DNA of 64,000 nt from Pannonibacter sp. XCT-53 (GCF_009915765.1 NZ_JAABLQ010000001.1:1674001-1738000), one strand, 5' to 3'. Numbered from the stretch's first letter, positions 17,501 through 26,186 are shown. Program-made: numbers and translations. The notes: generated by a model not told the origin, from the sequence alone.

Positions 17501-17603
17501 CCACGGCGAAGTGCTGAACGTGCCGATGCCGGCCGGCGCGATCCCGGTGAAGGTGGTTGACCCCGTGATGTATGACCCGGAAGGAACCCGTCTCAATGGC
17601 TGA
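14580..17603 (+). CDS. soxA: Sarcosine oxidase subunit alpha
   Basis: A 1007-residue large subunit. Seen in order: an N-terminal ferredoxin-like domain (about 20-110, with GDTLASALIANG), a pyridine nucleotide/FAD fold beginning VLVIGSGPAGLAAALSA (about 180), a central linker, and a C-terminal aminomethyltransferase (GcvT-like) domain from about 610, containing GLKPGRCRYAVLLNEAGYIIDDG and VSFTGELGFEVNVP, which binds folate. The start overlaps the soxD stop by one base, so it is translationally coupled. The C-terminal part uses THF as the acceptor for the methyl group; without it the enzyme releases formaldehyde for adhC/fghA. Confidence 0.95.
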   Translation: MSAHSQKSTQSARLARGGRIDRSRTLQFSFDGKVMQAHPGDTLASALIANGVHLVGRSFKYHRPRGILTAGSEEPNALVGVYRHGDQTPNLRATQVEVYEGLMAISQNRYPSLDFDVGAINDVLSPLFPAGFYYKTFMWPKAFWDKVYEPVIRAAAGLGKPPKLADPDHYANLYAHCDVLVIGSGPAGLAAALSASETGARVILCDEQAEMGGSLLSETGSTIEGLPAADWVAATLATLAARDNVTLLPRTTAFGYFVQNFIALAERVTDHLAEPGANLPRERMWQVRAKEVVIAAGAHERPMVFPENDRPGILLASAGRTYLNRYGATVGRRVLVTTACDSAWAAAFDLADAGVEVVAIADMRATPPEPLREAAARRGIRVEAACVVTGTSGRLRVSKAMLGRLRNDGSVVSAGDVTCDAILMSSGWTPSVSLYSQSRGKVVWNAEHEAFLPGASVQRERSAGSCRGVNGLAAVLEDGYAAGEQAAEAATGAARKGGRLTATGGDASTGGYLGALPHDRNAGRVKAFVDYQNDVTAKDVQLAVREGMMSIEHIKRYTTTGMATDQGRLSNMNALAIASGALGAPLPQVGLTTFRLPYSPTTFGTFAGSSRGDAFDPVRRTPSHDWVVAKGGVFEDVGQWKRTWYFPQGSEDMHAAVARECRITRQAVGQFDASTLGKIEVVGRDAAEFLERFYTNPWKGLKPGRCRYAVLLNEAGYIIDDGVVGRLADDRFHVTTTTGGAARVFAMMEDFLQTEWPDLDVWITSTTEQYAVIAVQGPKAREVIAPFVEGIDLSNEAFPHMSVASGRFAGLPCRLFRVSFTGELGFEVNVPARHGAKVWELINAEVVKQGGCVYGTETMHVLRAEKGYIIIGQETDGTVTPDDAGLDWAIGKKKFDFVGKRSLSRPDLVAKGRKQVVGLLPVDPKQMLEEGAQITAEANPAKGTPALGHVTSAYWSEALGRTIALALVKDGRARHGEVLNVPMPAGAIPVKVVDPVMYDPEGTRLNG

Positions 17604-18156
17604 GCTCTACACCCCCGTTGCGGGCCTTGCGCCGGTGCTGCGCCAGGACGCGGTCAGCATCCAGAAGACCGCCCCCCTCGCCCGCCTGTCGTTCCGTGGC
17701 CGGGCGGAGGCGCAGGCCGCTGTCGCCGGCGCGCTGGGCTTTGCCCTGCCGCAGACGCCGCTGTCGGCGGCCTCAGGCGCGGGCAAGGCCGCCCTGTGGC
17801 TCGGGCCGGATGAGTGGCTGCTGCTGGCCCCCGAGGCCGGGCTGGAGGCCTTCGAGGCCGCCGTCAACGCCGCGGTCGCGGGACTGGCGGCTTCCGTCAC
17901 CGACATCTCGCACCGGCAGGACGCGGTGCTGGTGAGCGGCCCGCGCGCGGCCTGGCTCATGAACTCCGGTGTGCCGATCGATCTGGCGCTGCCCGCCTTC
18001 CCCGTGGGCATGGTGACGCGCACGCTCTGCCACAAGGCCGAGGTGATCCTGTGGCGCAAGGCAGAGGACCAGTTCGTGCTGGAGTGCTGGCGTACCTTCC
18101 AGCCCTATGTGCTGGAGCATCTTCTGGACGCCGCCCGGGAACTGTCGGCCGCCTGA
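17596..18156 (+). CDS. soxG: Sarcosine oxidase subunit gamma
   Basis: A 186-residue subunit that overlaps the soxA end by 8 bases. Seen: LSFRGRAEAQAAV, ALWLGPDEWLLLAP and SVTDISHRQDAVLVSGPRAAWLMNSGVPIDL, which form the GcvT-like half-fold characteristic of SoxG, and ECWRTFQPYVLEHL at the end. SoxG contacts the folate domain of SoxA. The ATG at 17596 is used; the frame opens earlier at 17572 inside soxA. Nothing else follows on this strand, so the operon seems limited to soxBDAG without the glyA, purU or folD genes often found next to it. Confidence 0.93.
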   Translation: MAELYTPVAGLAPVLRQDAVSIQKTAPLARLSFRGRAEAQAAVAGALGFALPQTPLSAASGAGKAALWLGPDEWLLLAPEAGLEAFEAAVNAAVAGLAASVTDISHRQDAVLVSGPRAAWLMNSGVPIDLALPAFPVGMVTRTLCHKAEVILWRKAEDQFVLECWRTFQPYVLEHLLDAARELSAA

Positions 18157-18249
18157 GCAAGCGCGCGGCGGCGGCCACCCTGCCCCGCCGCCGCATCCCG
18201 TGCCGGGCCCGGACCGGCGCGGATGCCCCGGACCCGAGCGGGATGCCCG

Positions 18250-19734
18250 TCAGAGGACGCCGGACAGGAGCCAGCGGATCACGCCGGCCAGCAGCGCCGC
18301 AGACGGGACGGTCACCATCCAGGCCACCAGGATCGTCATCACATGGGAGCGTCGCACCAGCAGGCGGCGCTTCTGCTCCTCGCGGTTGCGGATCGGGCGC
18401 AGCCTGAGGCCGGCCCGGCCGGACGGCGTGTCGGCGCGGTAGCCCAGGCGCTGCGTCTCCCACTCCCGGAAGAAGCCGACACCGAACACGGCCCCCACCG
18501 TGACATGGGTGGTGCTCACCGGCAGGCCGAGCGCCGAGGCAAGGATCACCGTCAGGGCCGTCGCCAGCGCGATGCAGAAGGCGCGCATGGGGTTGAGCTT
18601 GGTGATCTGCTGGCCGACCAGGCGAATGAGCCGGGGCCCGAACAGGCTGAGCCCGAGCGAGATCCCGAAGGCGCCGATCAGCATCACCCAGAACGGGATC
18701 CGCACCGTATCGCTGACGGCCCCGGCACTCATGGCATGGGCAATGGCGGCGACGGGGCCCACCGCATTGGCCACGTCATTGGCGCCATGGGCAAAGGACA
18801 ACAGTCCGGCCGCCCCGACCAGCGGCCAGCCGAACAGCTGGCGGACCGACTGGTTGCGGTTTTCAAGGCCGATGGACTGGCGATGGATGATCGGCCGCAC
18901 GAGGGCATGGGTCAGGACCCCGACGACCAGCCCGACAAACAGGGCATGGCCGAGATCCAGGTTGACGACACGCGACAGCCCCTTGAACGTCAGGTAGGTG
19001 GCAAAGGCGCCGGCCATCACGCCGATCAGGCGCGGAACCCAGCGCCGCGCCGCGTCGATCTTGTCGAACTGGTAGACCACACGGCTGCGGATGAAGGCGA
19101 GCAGGGCCGCCGCCAGACAGGCGCTGAGAACAGGCGACACCAGCCAGCCGCCCATGATCGACCCCACCATCGACCAGTTCACCGGCGCGATGCCGATGCC
19201 ACCGATCGCCGCGCCGAGAACCGCGCCGACGATGGAGTGCGTGGTGGACACGGGCGCACGCACCCAGTTGGCAAAATGGATCCAGATGCCGGCGGCCAGC
19301 AGCGCGGAGAGCATCACCAGCGCGAAATCATGGGGGCTTTCCGCATCGAGCGGGGTGATGATGCCACCCGAGATGGTCTCGATGACATCGCCGCCGGCGA
19401 TGAGGGCGCCGGCACTCTCGCAGACGGCGGCCATGGCCAGGGCCACCGGCAACGAGATCGCGCGCGCCCCGACCGCGGGACCGACGTTGTTCGCCACGTC
19501 ATTTGCGCCAATGGTCAACGCCATGTAGGCGCCCAGAGCTGCCGCAACGATCACGAGCACGCCGCCTGGAAGATCGATCACCATCGAGGCAGCCAGGAGA
19601 ACGGTCAGCACCAGGAACAGGAACGCGAGGCCCGGCGCGACCAGCCGTCGGCTGGTGCTTTCGGTGGCTTCCTCGATGTAGGCGATCTTGTCGAGATCCT
19701 TGTCGAGGATCGACTTCTGGTCTGTCTTCGCCAC
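18250..19734 (-). CDS. Inorganic phosphate transporter, PiT family
   Basis: A 494-residue permease for phosphate (as a metal complex or with H+). Seen: the two PiT signatures GANDVANNVGPAVG in the N-terminal half and GANDVANAVGPVAA in the C-terminal half, each starting one inverted repeat, with about 10-12 membrane helices. The N-terminal 40 residues are charged and cytoplasmic (DLDKIAYIEEATES). There is no DUF47/PhoU-like partner next to it, unlike many rhizobial pit operons. It is convergent with soxG, with about 93 bases between. Confidence 0.92.
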   Translation of the reverse strand: MAKTDQKSILDKDLDKIAYIEEATESTSRRLVAPGLAFLFLVLTVLLAASMVIDLPGGVLVIVAAALGAYMALTIGANDVANNVGPAVGARAISLPVALAMAAVCESAGALIAGGDVIETISGGIITPLDAESPHDFALVMLSALLAAGIWIHFANWVRAPVSTTHSIVGAVLGAAIGGIGIAPVNWSMVGSIMGGWLVSPVLSACLAAALLAFIRSRVVYQFDKIDAARRWVPRLIGVMAGAFATYLTFKGLSRVVNLDLGHALFVGLVVGVLTHALVRPIIHRQSIGLENRNQSVRQLFGWPLVGAAGLLSFAHGANDVANAVGPVAAIAHAMSAGAVSDTVRIPFWVMLIGAFGISLGLSLFGPRLIRLVGQQITKLNPMRAFCIALATALTVILASALGLPVSTTHVTVGAVFGVGFFREWETQRLGYRADTPSGRAGLRLRPIRNREEQKRRLLVRRSHVMTILVAWMVTVPSAALLAGVIRWLLSGVL

Positions 19735-19834
19735 GCGGTGCCGCCCTCCGGAAAGTCCCTGCGCCCCTACGGCGGCGCGGAAGATTCCGAATCCGTGGTG
19801 GCTTGTCGATGTGTCGTCCAGTTATTGGCCGGGT

Positions 19835-20353
19835 TTACGACCAGATCGTGACATCGCCGGCGAGACGGCGCAGCAGGTCAACGATCTCGGGCTCGTCGGC
19901 AAGGCTGATCGCCTCCTCGACCGGCAGCCAGCGGATCTCGCGCTGGCCCTGCTCGGGATAGTCGCTCGCCTGGGCTTCCGCATGGACGACATAGACAAGC
20001 ACGTCGGTCGCCACCCGCAGCCCGCTGTCGAGCCCCTTGCTGGAGCGGACGCGCGCGTAAGGGGTCTTGCTGACCTTGCCGATGACGCCGGCCTCCTCGA
20101 AGGCCTCGACCTTGGCGGTGCGATGGGAGGCGGCGTCAAGCAGCGGCCAGCCCTTGGGCAGGATCCAGCGCCCGGTGCCGCGCGAGGCCACCAGGAGGAC
20201 CTCCCGGCGTCCCTCGTGGACGCGCAGGCACAGCGCGGCGATCTGCAGCCGGGCGGGGCGCGCAAACAGGTTGCGCACCGCGCGCCACAGGCGCCACGGG
20301 AGCGTATGGGACGTCACAACCGGGTCCAGGTAGGTCAGCGATCCGTTGCGCAT
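19835..20353 (-). CDS. NUDIX hydrolase with divergent Nudix box
   Basis: A 172-residue NUDIX family protein. Seen: a beta-rich start QIAALCLRVHEGRREVLLVASR, then WILPKGWPLLDAASHRTAKVE-AFEEAGVIG at the place of the Nudix box (GX5EX7REUXEEXGU). The EEAG end is intact, but the first Glu position is Ala and the RE pair reads VE, so metal binding may be altered. The overall style (PKGWP, then KTPYARVRSSKG) is like the alphaproteobacterial diphosphoinositol phosphohydrolase-like subgroup. The ATG at 20353 is used. The substrate is not known. Confidence 0.8.
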   Translation of the reverse strand: MRNGSLTYLDPVVTSHTLPWRLWRAVRNLFARPARLQIAALCLRVHEGRREVLLVASRGTGRWILPKGWPLLDAASHRTAKVEAFEEAGVIGKVSKTPYARVRSSKGLDSGLRVATDVLVYVVHAEAQASDYPEQGQREIRWLPVEEAISLADEPEIVDLLRRLAGDVTIWS

Positions 20354-20676
20354 TGCGTCTGCTACCAGCTCAAGCCACCATCCGGTGGTGCCGCGTCAGT
20401 CCGACACCCGGAGTTTTTCATTTGAACACTTGATATCGGGATTGGTGATCATTTGAACAAGCCCGTCAAGGTCACTTGCCCCAGCATAGCGGCCAAATTC
20501 CGACATTCCGTTAAGGCATCCAGCACATTTTTGCACCACAGCCCCGCTAACAGGCATCCGGGGGACTGGCCGGGCCGCGCCTTGTCATGATCTCCGGTCC
20601 GGCTTGCGCCAGCCTTGGCAGGTCCGGTGCCGTGTCGCTGCTGCCCCCCGTCGGCTGGCCACTTCGGTCGGGCCCC
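20354..20676. other. Intergenic region without a gene
   Basis: This holds the promoter for the NUDIX gene (close to 20354-20470), including two copies of TCATTTGAACA about 31 bases apart (near 20419 and 20450), which could be a regulator site. The remainder up to the stop of the nitrilase-family gene shows no RNA gene or credible frame. Confidence 0.4.
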
Positions 20677-21576
20677 TCAGCCAGACAGACGCTCGACGCT
20701 CACCGCGTCGGCGCTCCAGGCTCCCGGCCAGACCTCGGCCCCGGCCTTGCGCAGGCGGCGGACCGCGTCGATCGGCGGATGCACAACCACATAGGGCTCC
20801 TCGCCCTGTTCGCCACCGGTGGGCGGCAGGCTCGCGGCCGTCCCGGTGTAGCCCAGCTCCGCCTCGCAGGGGATGTAGAGCGCGGCGCCGGACACATTGG
20901 TGTCATTCTGCGTCGTGCCCTCAGCAACGCCGGTGCAGCCGCACAGGGCCACCGACGTCAGGAGCTCGACGGCCCGTGCCTTGGCGCAGTCATAGACCCG
21001 GTGGTAGCCGGACAGCTTCCCGGTCATGGACGGCACCAGCAGGAGATCGATCTCCTCGCGGGCCAGAAGGCACGACAGCGCCGGCATCTCCACGTCGAGA
21101 CAGATCAGCATGGCCATGCGCACGCCCTCCAGCTCGAACACGGTGAGCTTGCGTCCCGGCGTCAGCACCCAGGGCTCGGGCGCCCGCTCGAAGGGGGTCA
21201 GCGACAGCTTGTCGTGCACGAACCGACGCCCGTCCGGCGTGAAGAGGATGGCGCGGTTGGTGTGGCCGCCGCCCGGCTGCGGCCAGGGGCCGGACCCGGC
21301 GAGCAGCGACAGGCCGTGGCGCGCGGCAAGGGCTGCAAGATCGGGCGCGATGGCAACGGCCACCTCCGCCAGAAAGGCCATTTCCTCCGTCGGCAGCAGC
21401 CCCGCGGGCTTGAAGGCCAGGCAGGCCTCGATCGCATACTCCGGCAGCATCAGCAGCCGTGCGCCATCGGCCCTGGCGCGCGCCATGCGCTGGTCGATCG
21501 CCGCCACATAGGCGTCAGGCGAGGCGGGAGCGAACCCGAGATTCAGGGAACACAGGGCAATCGGAAACTCGGGCAT
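20677..21576 (-). CDS. Nitrilase superfamily carbon-nitrogen hydrolase
   Basis: A 299-residue C-N hydrolase. The catalytic triad can be placed: Glu46 in LMLPEYA, Lys in HDKLSLTPFE (about 121) and Cys in LICLDVEMP (about 157). The second Glu typical of the family is in TPFE. Members hydrolyse amides, carbamoyl groups or nitriles. The long C-terminal part with GYTGTAASLPPTGGEQGEE is less typical. The neighbours do not reveal the substrate. It lies upstream of a 69-residue membrane protein gene and recJ on the same strand but with a 77-base gap. Confidence 0.85.
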   Translation of the reverse strand: MPEFPIALCSLNLGFAPASPDAYVAAIDQRMARARADGARLLMLPEYAIEACLAFKPAGLLPTEEMAFLAEVAVAIAPDLAALAARHGLSLLAGSGPWPQPGGGHTNRAILFTPDGRRFVHDKLSLTPFERAPEPWVLTPGRKLTVFELEGVRMAMLICLDVEMPALSCLLAREEIDLLLVPSMTGKLSGYHRVYDCAKARAVELLTSVALCGCTGVAEGTTQNDTNVSGAALYIPCEAELGYTGTAASLPPTGGEQGEEPYVVVHPPIDAVRRLRKAGAEVWPGAWSADAVSVERLSG

Positions 21577-21653
21577 GGCGCACCTTGCTCGGTCGAGGGA
21601 TCAAGGTGCAAGGTGTTAAGCCCAATTGCCGGTCAAGGCAAAGACGGAATGCG

Positions 21654-21863
21654 TCAGTTGCCGCCAGAGAAACCAAGGTGCACGAGCGTGGCGGCCAGGG
21701 CCAGCACCAGACCGCCCTCGGCAATCATCGGCACCAGGGGAGAGGGAAGCTGCGGACGCTCGAGGCGGGCGTCGGAGCGCACACGGGCGAGACCGGCAAG
21801 CGCCCGGTCCGTGGACCGGTCAAGTTCTGCAAAGACCGCCTTCAGCTCGTCCTGAGCAGCCAT
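21654..21863 (-). CDS. Small hypothetical protein with C-terminal membrane helix
   Basis: A 69-residue protein. Seen: a charged, helical N-terminal half (ELKAVFAELDRSTDRALAGLARV) and a C-terminal hydrophobic segment EGGLVLALAATLVHLGF, which suggests a tail-anchored topology. A purine-rich stretch precedes the ATG at 21863. I do not recognise the family. Codon use matches the neighbours, and it lies between recJ and the nitrilase-family gene on the same strand. Confidence 0.55.
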   Translation of the reverse strand: MAAQDELKAVFAELDRSTDRALAGLARVRSDARLERPQLPSPLVPMIAEGGLVLALAATLVHLGFSGGN

Positions 21864-21942
21864 GGTTTCCCCCCGCCGTGTTCTGCAGCGATGGCAGGAG
21901 ACTAGCGGCAGGATGTTGCGACATGGTTAACGGCAGTAAACC

Positions 21943-23751
21943 CTACAAGGGGTTCTTCTGCGGGTCGGCCACGTCGAGGATGCGCAGCTGCACCCGCTGC
22001 GCGCCCTGCCAGGTGTCGAGCGACAGCACGCCGGCGACATGCATCGGCCGCCCGCGCGAGGCCAGCAGCGCCTCGCCGTAGGGCCGTTCGGCCGCCTTGA
22101 AGGCAATGCCCTTCAGGGTCTGGCCGTCCGCTCCGGCCAGGGTCGCCCGGACATGGCCGTTGCCGACCACGTCGGCAAAGGAGATCCGGTGTGCGGGAAA
22201 GGCAAAGACGGGCTCGGGGTGACCGGCGCCATAGGGTCCGGCGCGCTCCAGACCATTGACCAGATCCAGCGTCGCCCCGCCGGCGGTCAGGGCAGCGTCG
22301 ATCTTCAATTCCCGATTCGATGCAGCCACTTCAACGTCCTGCTTCAACATCTCGTTGAAGAAGGCGGACAGCTCGGCCTCGCGCTCGCGGCGCACCGTCA
22401 GGCCTGCCGCCATGGCATGGCCGCCGCCCTTTTCCAGAAGCCCCTCCTCCACCGCCTTGCGCACCGCGCGACCGAGATCGACACCGGCGATGGACCGCCC
22501 CGATCCCGTGCCCTTGCCGGTCTCGTCATAGGCGATGGCAAAGGCCGGACGGCGATGGGCTTCCTTCAGCCGCGAGGCGATCAGCCCGACAATGCCGGGG
22601 TGCCAGCCATCCGAGCCGGTCAGCAGCACGGCCGGGTCCTCGCTGGCGATCTTCATCACTGCCTGCGCGTCCCCCTCCTCCAGCATGACCGCTTCCATCG
22701 CCTGGCGCTCGGCGTTGAGCGCGTCGAGACGTTCGGCGATCGCGCGGGCTTCCGTGTCATCAAGGGTTGTCAGCAGGCGCGCGCCAAGGGCCGCGTCGCC
22801 GATGCGTCCGCCGGCGTTGATGCGCGGGCCGATGAGGAAGCCGAGATGATAGGCCGCCGGCTTGCCGCCGACGCGGGCCACATCGCTCAGGGCCGACAGG
22901 CCCGGGTTGCCGCGACCGTGCATGGCGATGAGCCCCTTGGTCACATAGGCCCGGTTCAGTCCCTTGAGCGGCACCACGTCGCAGACGGTGCCAAGCGCCA
23001 CCAGATCCAGAAGGCCGAGAAGGTCGGGCTCGCGGCGGCGCTGGAACAGGCCGCGCCGGCGCAGTTCCCGGTTGAGGCCGACCAGCACCAGGAAGGTCAC
23101 GCCGACGGCGGCCAGATGGCCCTGACCGGAGAGATCGTCCTGCCGGTTCGGGTTGACCAGCGCGGCCACGGGCGGCAGTTCGACGCCGCACTGGTGGTGG
23201 TCGATGACCACCACGTCGAGACCGAGGCGGCGCGCGGTCTCGAAGGCCTCGAAGGAGGTGCTGCCGCAGTCGACGGTCACCAGCAGGCGCGCGCCGGCCG
23301 CATGCAGCGCCTCGATGGCCGGACCATTCGGGCCATAGCCCTCGATGATCCGGTCGGGAATGTGAATGGCCGGGTTGAGGTCGAGCGCGCGCAGGTAGCG
23401 GGCCAGCAGGGCCGAGGAGGTGGCGCCGTCCACGTCGTAGTCGCCGAAGATGGCGATGGCGACGCCGGCCTCCACCGCGTCCGCGATCCGGGCCACGGCC
23501 CGGTCCATGTCGACGAGGCTGGAGGGATCCGGCATCAGCGCCTTGAGGGTCGGATCGAGGAAGCCTTCCGCCTCGTCGAGACCCACGTCCCGCCCGGCCA
23601 TCACGCGGGCAAGCACGTCAGGCAGGCCGAGGCGCTGCGCCATGGCAAGGGAGATCAGGGCCTGCGCCCGGGTCTGGCGCTCCCGCCAGACCTGTCCGTT
23701 GGCGGAGCGGGTGACGCCGAGCACGGGACGTCCGCTGTCTTCAACCGACAT
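21943..23751 (-). CDS. recJ: Single-stranded-DNA-specific 5'-3' exonuclease RecJ
   Basis: A 602-residue DHH-family exonuclease used in mismatch repair and recombination. Seen: the metal-binding motifs FGDYDVDGATSSALL (motif I), VTVDCGS (II), VVIDHHQC (III, the DHH), and LIGPRINAGGRIG, then the DHHA1 motif KGGGHAMAAGLTV near residue 440. The OB-like C-terminal domain follows. It is the last gene of the row alaC-hom-glpX-recJ, with 63 bases to glpX, an order common in Hyphomicrobiales. Confidence 0.96.
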   Translation of the reverse strand: MSVEDSGRPVLGVTRSANGQVWRERQTRAQALISLAMAQRLGLPDVLARVMAGRDVGLDEAEGFLDPTLKALMPDPSSLVDMDRAVARIADAVEAGVAIAIFGDYDVDGATSSALLARYLRALDLNPAIHIPDRIIEGYGPNGPAIEALHAAGARLLVTVDCGSTSFEAFETARRLGLDVVVIDHHQCGVELPPVAALVNPNRQDDLSGQGHLAAVGVTFLVLVGLNRELRRRGLFQRRREPDLLGLLDLVALGTVCDVVPLKGLNRAYVTKGLIAMHGRGNPGLSALSDVARVGGKPAAYHLGFLIGPRINAGGRIGDAALGARLLTTLDDTEARAIAERLDALNAERQAMEAVMLEEGDAQAVMKIASEDPAVLLTGSDGWHPGIVGLIASRLKEAHRRPAFAIAYDETGKGTGSGRSIAGVDLGRAVRKAVEEGLLEKGGGHAMAAGLTVRREREAELSAFFNEMLKQDVEVAASNRELKIDAALTAGGATLDLVNGLERAGPYGAGHPEPVFAFPAHRISFADVVGNGHVRATLAGADGQTLKGIAFKAAERPYGEALLASRGRPMHVAGVLSLDTWQGAQRVQLRILDVADPQKNPL

Positions 23752-23814
23752 GCCCGTGCTCTTCGCTGTGTGTCGAGGCGGTGCCCGACCGGTGCGTCAT
23801 CCCCGTCATCCGTT

Positions 23815-24813
23815 TCAGCCGAGGTGGAACTTCTCGAGCTGCGTGTGCTGCGCCTTGATGTAGCGCACGGTGCCCGTGGACGAGCGCATCACGACCGTGT
23901 GGGTGGTGATGCGGTTGCGGCCGAAGCGCACGCCCTGCAGGAAGTTGCCGTCGGTCACGCCGGTGGCGGCAAACAGCACGTCGCCGCAGGCCATTTCCTC
24001 AAGCTGGTACTTGCGCTTGATGTCGGAAATGCCCATCCGGTGCGCGCGTTCCACCTGCTCGTCGCGGGTGATCACGAGACGGCCCTGCATCTGGCCGCCG
24101 ATGCAGCGCAGGGCTGCGGCCGCCAGCACGCCTTCCGGCGCGCCGCCGATGCCGGCGTAGATGTCGATGCCGGTCTCTTCCGGATCGGTGGTGTGGATGA
24201 CGCCGGCCACGTCGCCGTCCCCGATCAGGCGGATGGCCGCGCCGGTCGCGCGGATGTCCTCGATCAGACGGGCGTGACGCGGGCGGTCAAGCACGCAGGC
24301 GGTGATCTCGCTCACCTTCACGCCCTTGGCCTTGGCGACTGCCGCCAGGTTCTCGGCGATCGGCAGGTCGAGGTCGATGATGCCGGCCGGGTAGCCCGGT
24401 CCGATGGCGATCTTTTCCATGTAGCTGTCGGGCGCGTTGAGCAGGCCGCCTTCCGGGGCCATGGCAATGACCGCCAGCGAGTTCGGCAGGTTCTTGGCGC
24501 AGATCGTGGTGCCTTCGAGCGGGTCGAGGGCAATGTCCACGCGCGGCCCCTGCTTGGTGCCGACGTTCTCGCCGATGTAGAGCATCGGCGCCTCGTCGCG
24601 CTCGCCCTCGCCGATGACGACGGTGCCGTCGATCGGCAGGTTGTTCAGTTCCCGGCGCATGGCATCCACGGCCGCCTGGTCGGCGGCCATTTCATCGCCG
24701 TGACCACGCAGTCGCGCGGCGGAGACGGCGGCGCGTTCCGTCACACGGGCAAGTTCCAGCGTCAGAATGCGGTCCAGCGCACTTGCCGCCGGCGCAGCTT
24801 CCTTCTTCGACAT
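23815..24813 (-). CDS. glpX: Fructose-1,6-bisphosphatase class II
   Basis: A 332-residue GlpX-type phosphatase of gluconeogenesis. Seen: the metal and substrate blocks NNLPIDGTVVIGEGERDEAPML and DIALDPLEGTT (the DxxDPxxGT signature), GIGGAPEGVLAAAAL, and FAATGVTDGNFLQGV. The ATG at 24813 (MSKKEAAP) is chosen over the more distant 24831. It follows hom with 44 bases between. In this order the class II enzyme supplies gluconeogenesis in Hyphomicrobiales. Confidence 0.95.
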   Translation of the reverse strand: MSKKEAAPAASALDRILTLELARVTERAAVSAARLRGHGDEMAADQAAVDAMRRELNNLPIDGTVVIGEGERDEAPMLYIGENVGTKQGPRVDIALDPLEGTTICAKNLPNSLAVIAMAPEGGLLNAPDSYMEKIAIGPGYPAGIIDLDLPIAENLAAVAKAKGVKVSEITACVLDRPRHARLIEDIRATGAAIRLIGDGDVAGVIHTTDPEETGIDIYAGIGGAPEGVLAAAALRCIGGQMQGRLVITRDEQVERAHRMGISDIKRKYQLEEMACGDVLFAATGVTDGNFLQGVRFGRNRITTHTVVMRSSTGTVRYIKAQHTQLEKFHLG

Positions 24814-24857
24814 CGATTTCCCCCAATCCAACTCAGGGCCATCCGGTGAGGGATGGT

Positions 24858-26186
24858 TCAGGCCAGTTTCTCGATTCGGATCATCTGCGGCGCATCCGCC
24901 ACTACGCCCCTTGCGACGATCGCTTCCAGCGCTTCCTTCACCGCGGCCTCGGTCGTCTCATAGGTGATGAGGATGACCGGTTGAGGCTCGGTGCCCTCGC
25001 CTGCGCCACGATCGCTCAGCCCGGGCGCTTCGGCCCGCCGCTGCACGATCGATTCCAGCGAGATGTTCGCGTCCGCCATCGCCCGGGCGATGGTGGCAAA
25101 GGCGCCTGGCCGGTCAAACACGGACAGGCGAATGTAATAGCCGCCCTCATGGCGGCGCATGCCGGCGCGGGTGTAGTCGACAAGCTCGTCGCTCGGTGAT
25201 CCGAGCGCCGGAGCCACGTCGCCGCGGGCGATGTCGGCAATGTCGGAGGCCACCGACGAGGCGGTCGCGTCGCCGCCGGCGCCCGGCCCCACCAGCACGA
25301 TCTCGCCGACGAAGTCGCCATCCACGGCAACCGCGTTCAGCACGCCGTCGATGCGGGCAATGGCCGAGGACTTCGGCACCATGGTCGGGTGCACGCGCTG
25401 CTCGATGCCGCTGTCGGTCTTCTGGGCGACGCCCAGGAGCTTGATCCGGTAGCCGAGTTCGTCGGCGGCGCGGATGTCGGCGGTGGTGATCGAGGTGATG
25501 CCCTCGAGATAGATGTCGTCGGCGCTGATCTTGCAGCCGAAGGCGAGGCTCGTCAGCAGCGCCAGCTTGTGCGCCGTGTCGTTGCCCTCGATGTCGAAGG
25601 TCGGATCGGCTTCCGCATAGCCCAGACGCTGGGCGTCGGCGAGGCACTCGGCAAAGGACAGGCCCTCGCGCTCCATCCGGGTGAGGATGTAGTTGCAGGT
25701 GCCGTTCAGGATGCCGTAGACGCGGGCGACCGAGTTGCCGGCCATGGCCTCGCGCAGGGTCTTGACGATCGGGATGCCGCCGGCCACCGCCGCCTCGTAG
25801 TTGAGGCTGACGCCGGCCCGTTCGGCCAGGCCCGCCAGCTCCACGCCATGTCGGGCCAGCAGCGCCTTGTTGGCGGTGACCACATGCTTGCCGGAGGCGA
25901 TCGCCGCGCGGACGGAGGCTTCGGCCGGGCCGGAGGCCCCGCCGATCAGCTCGACGAACACGTCGATCTCCCCGGAGCGGGCGAGCTCGACCGGGTCGTC
26001 GAACCAGGTGAAGCCGGACAGGTCGACGCCGCGGTCACGAGTTCGGTCGCGGGCACTGACTGCGGTGAGCACGACCGGCCGGCCGCACTTGCGGGCCAGG
26101 GCAGCGCCGTTTTTCGTCAGAAGGCGCACGAGCGAAGCGCCGACCGTTCCCAGTCCCGCCACACCTAGTCTCAATGCAGAAGCCAT
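24858..26186 (-). CDS. hom: Homoserine dehydrogenase
   Basis: A 442-residue enzyme that reduces aspartate semialdehyde to homoserine, leading to threonine and methionine. Seen: the Rossmann motif AGLGTVGASL, the signature block SFAECLADAQRLGYAEADPTFDIEGNDTAHKL (catalytic Lys/Asp region) and a C-terminal ACT domain from about residue 360 (YYIRLSVFDRPGAFATIARAM) that usually gives feedback inhibition by threonine. It lies 123 bases after the aminotransferase and before glpX. Homoserine made here feeds the O-acetylhomoserine sulfhydrylase at 51417-52706. Confidence 0.96.
   Translation of the reverse strand: MASALRLGVAGLGTVGASLVRLLTKNGAALARKCGRPVVLTAVSARDRTRDRGVDLSGFTWFDDPVELARSGEIDVFVELIGGASGPAEASVRAAIASGKHVVTANKALLARHGVELAGLAERAGVSLNYEAAVAGGIPIVKTLREAMAGNSVARVYGILNGTCNYILTRMEREGLSFAECLADAQRLGYAEADPTFDIEGNDTAHKLALLTSLAFGCKISADDIYLEGITSITTADIRAADELGYRIKLLGVAQKTDSGIEQRVHPTMVPKSSAIARIDGVLNAVAVDGDFVGEIVLVGPGAGGDATASSVASDIADIARGDVAPALGSPSDELVDYTRAGMRRHEGGYYIRLSVFDRPGAFATIARAMADANISLESIVQRRAEAPGLSDRGAGEGTEPQPVILITYETTEAAVKEALEAIVARGVVADAPQMIRIEKLA

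Noticed and set aside
14601..17504. 967-residue minus-strand frame opposite soxA
   Set aside because: Shadow frame caused by high GC at third positions; soxA on the plus strand has full family identity.
22039..24849. 936-residue plus-strand frame opposite recJ and glpX
   Set aside because: It has His/Gly/Arg-rich shadow composition and spans two genuine genes and their spacer.
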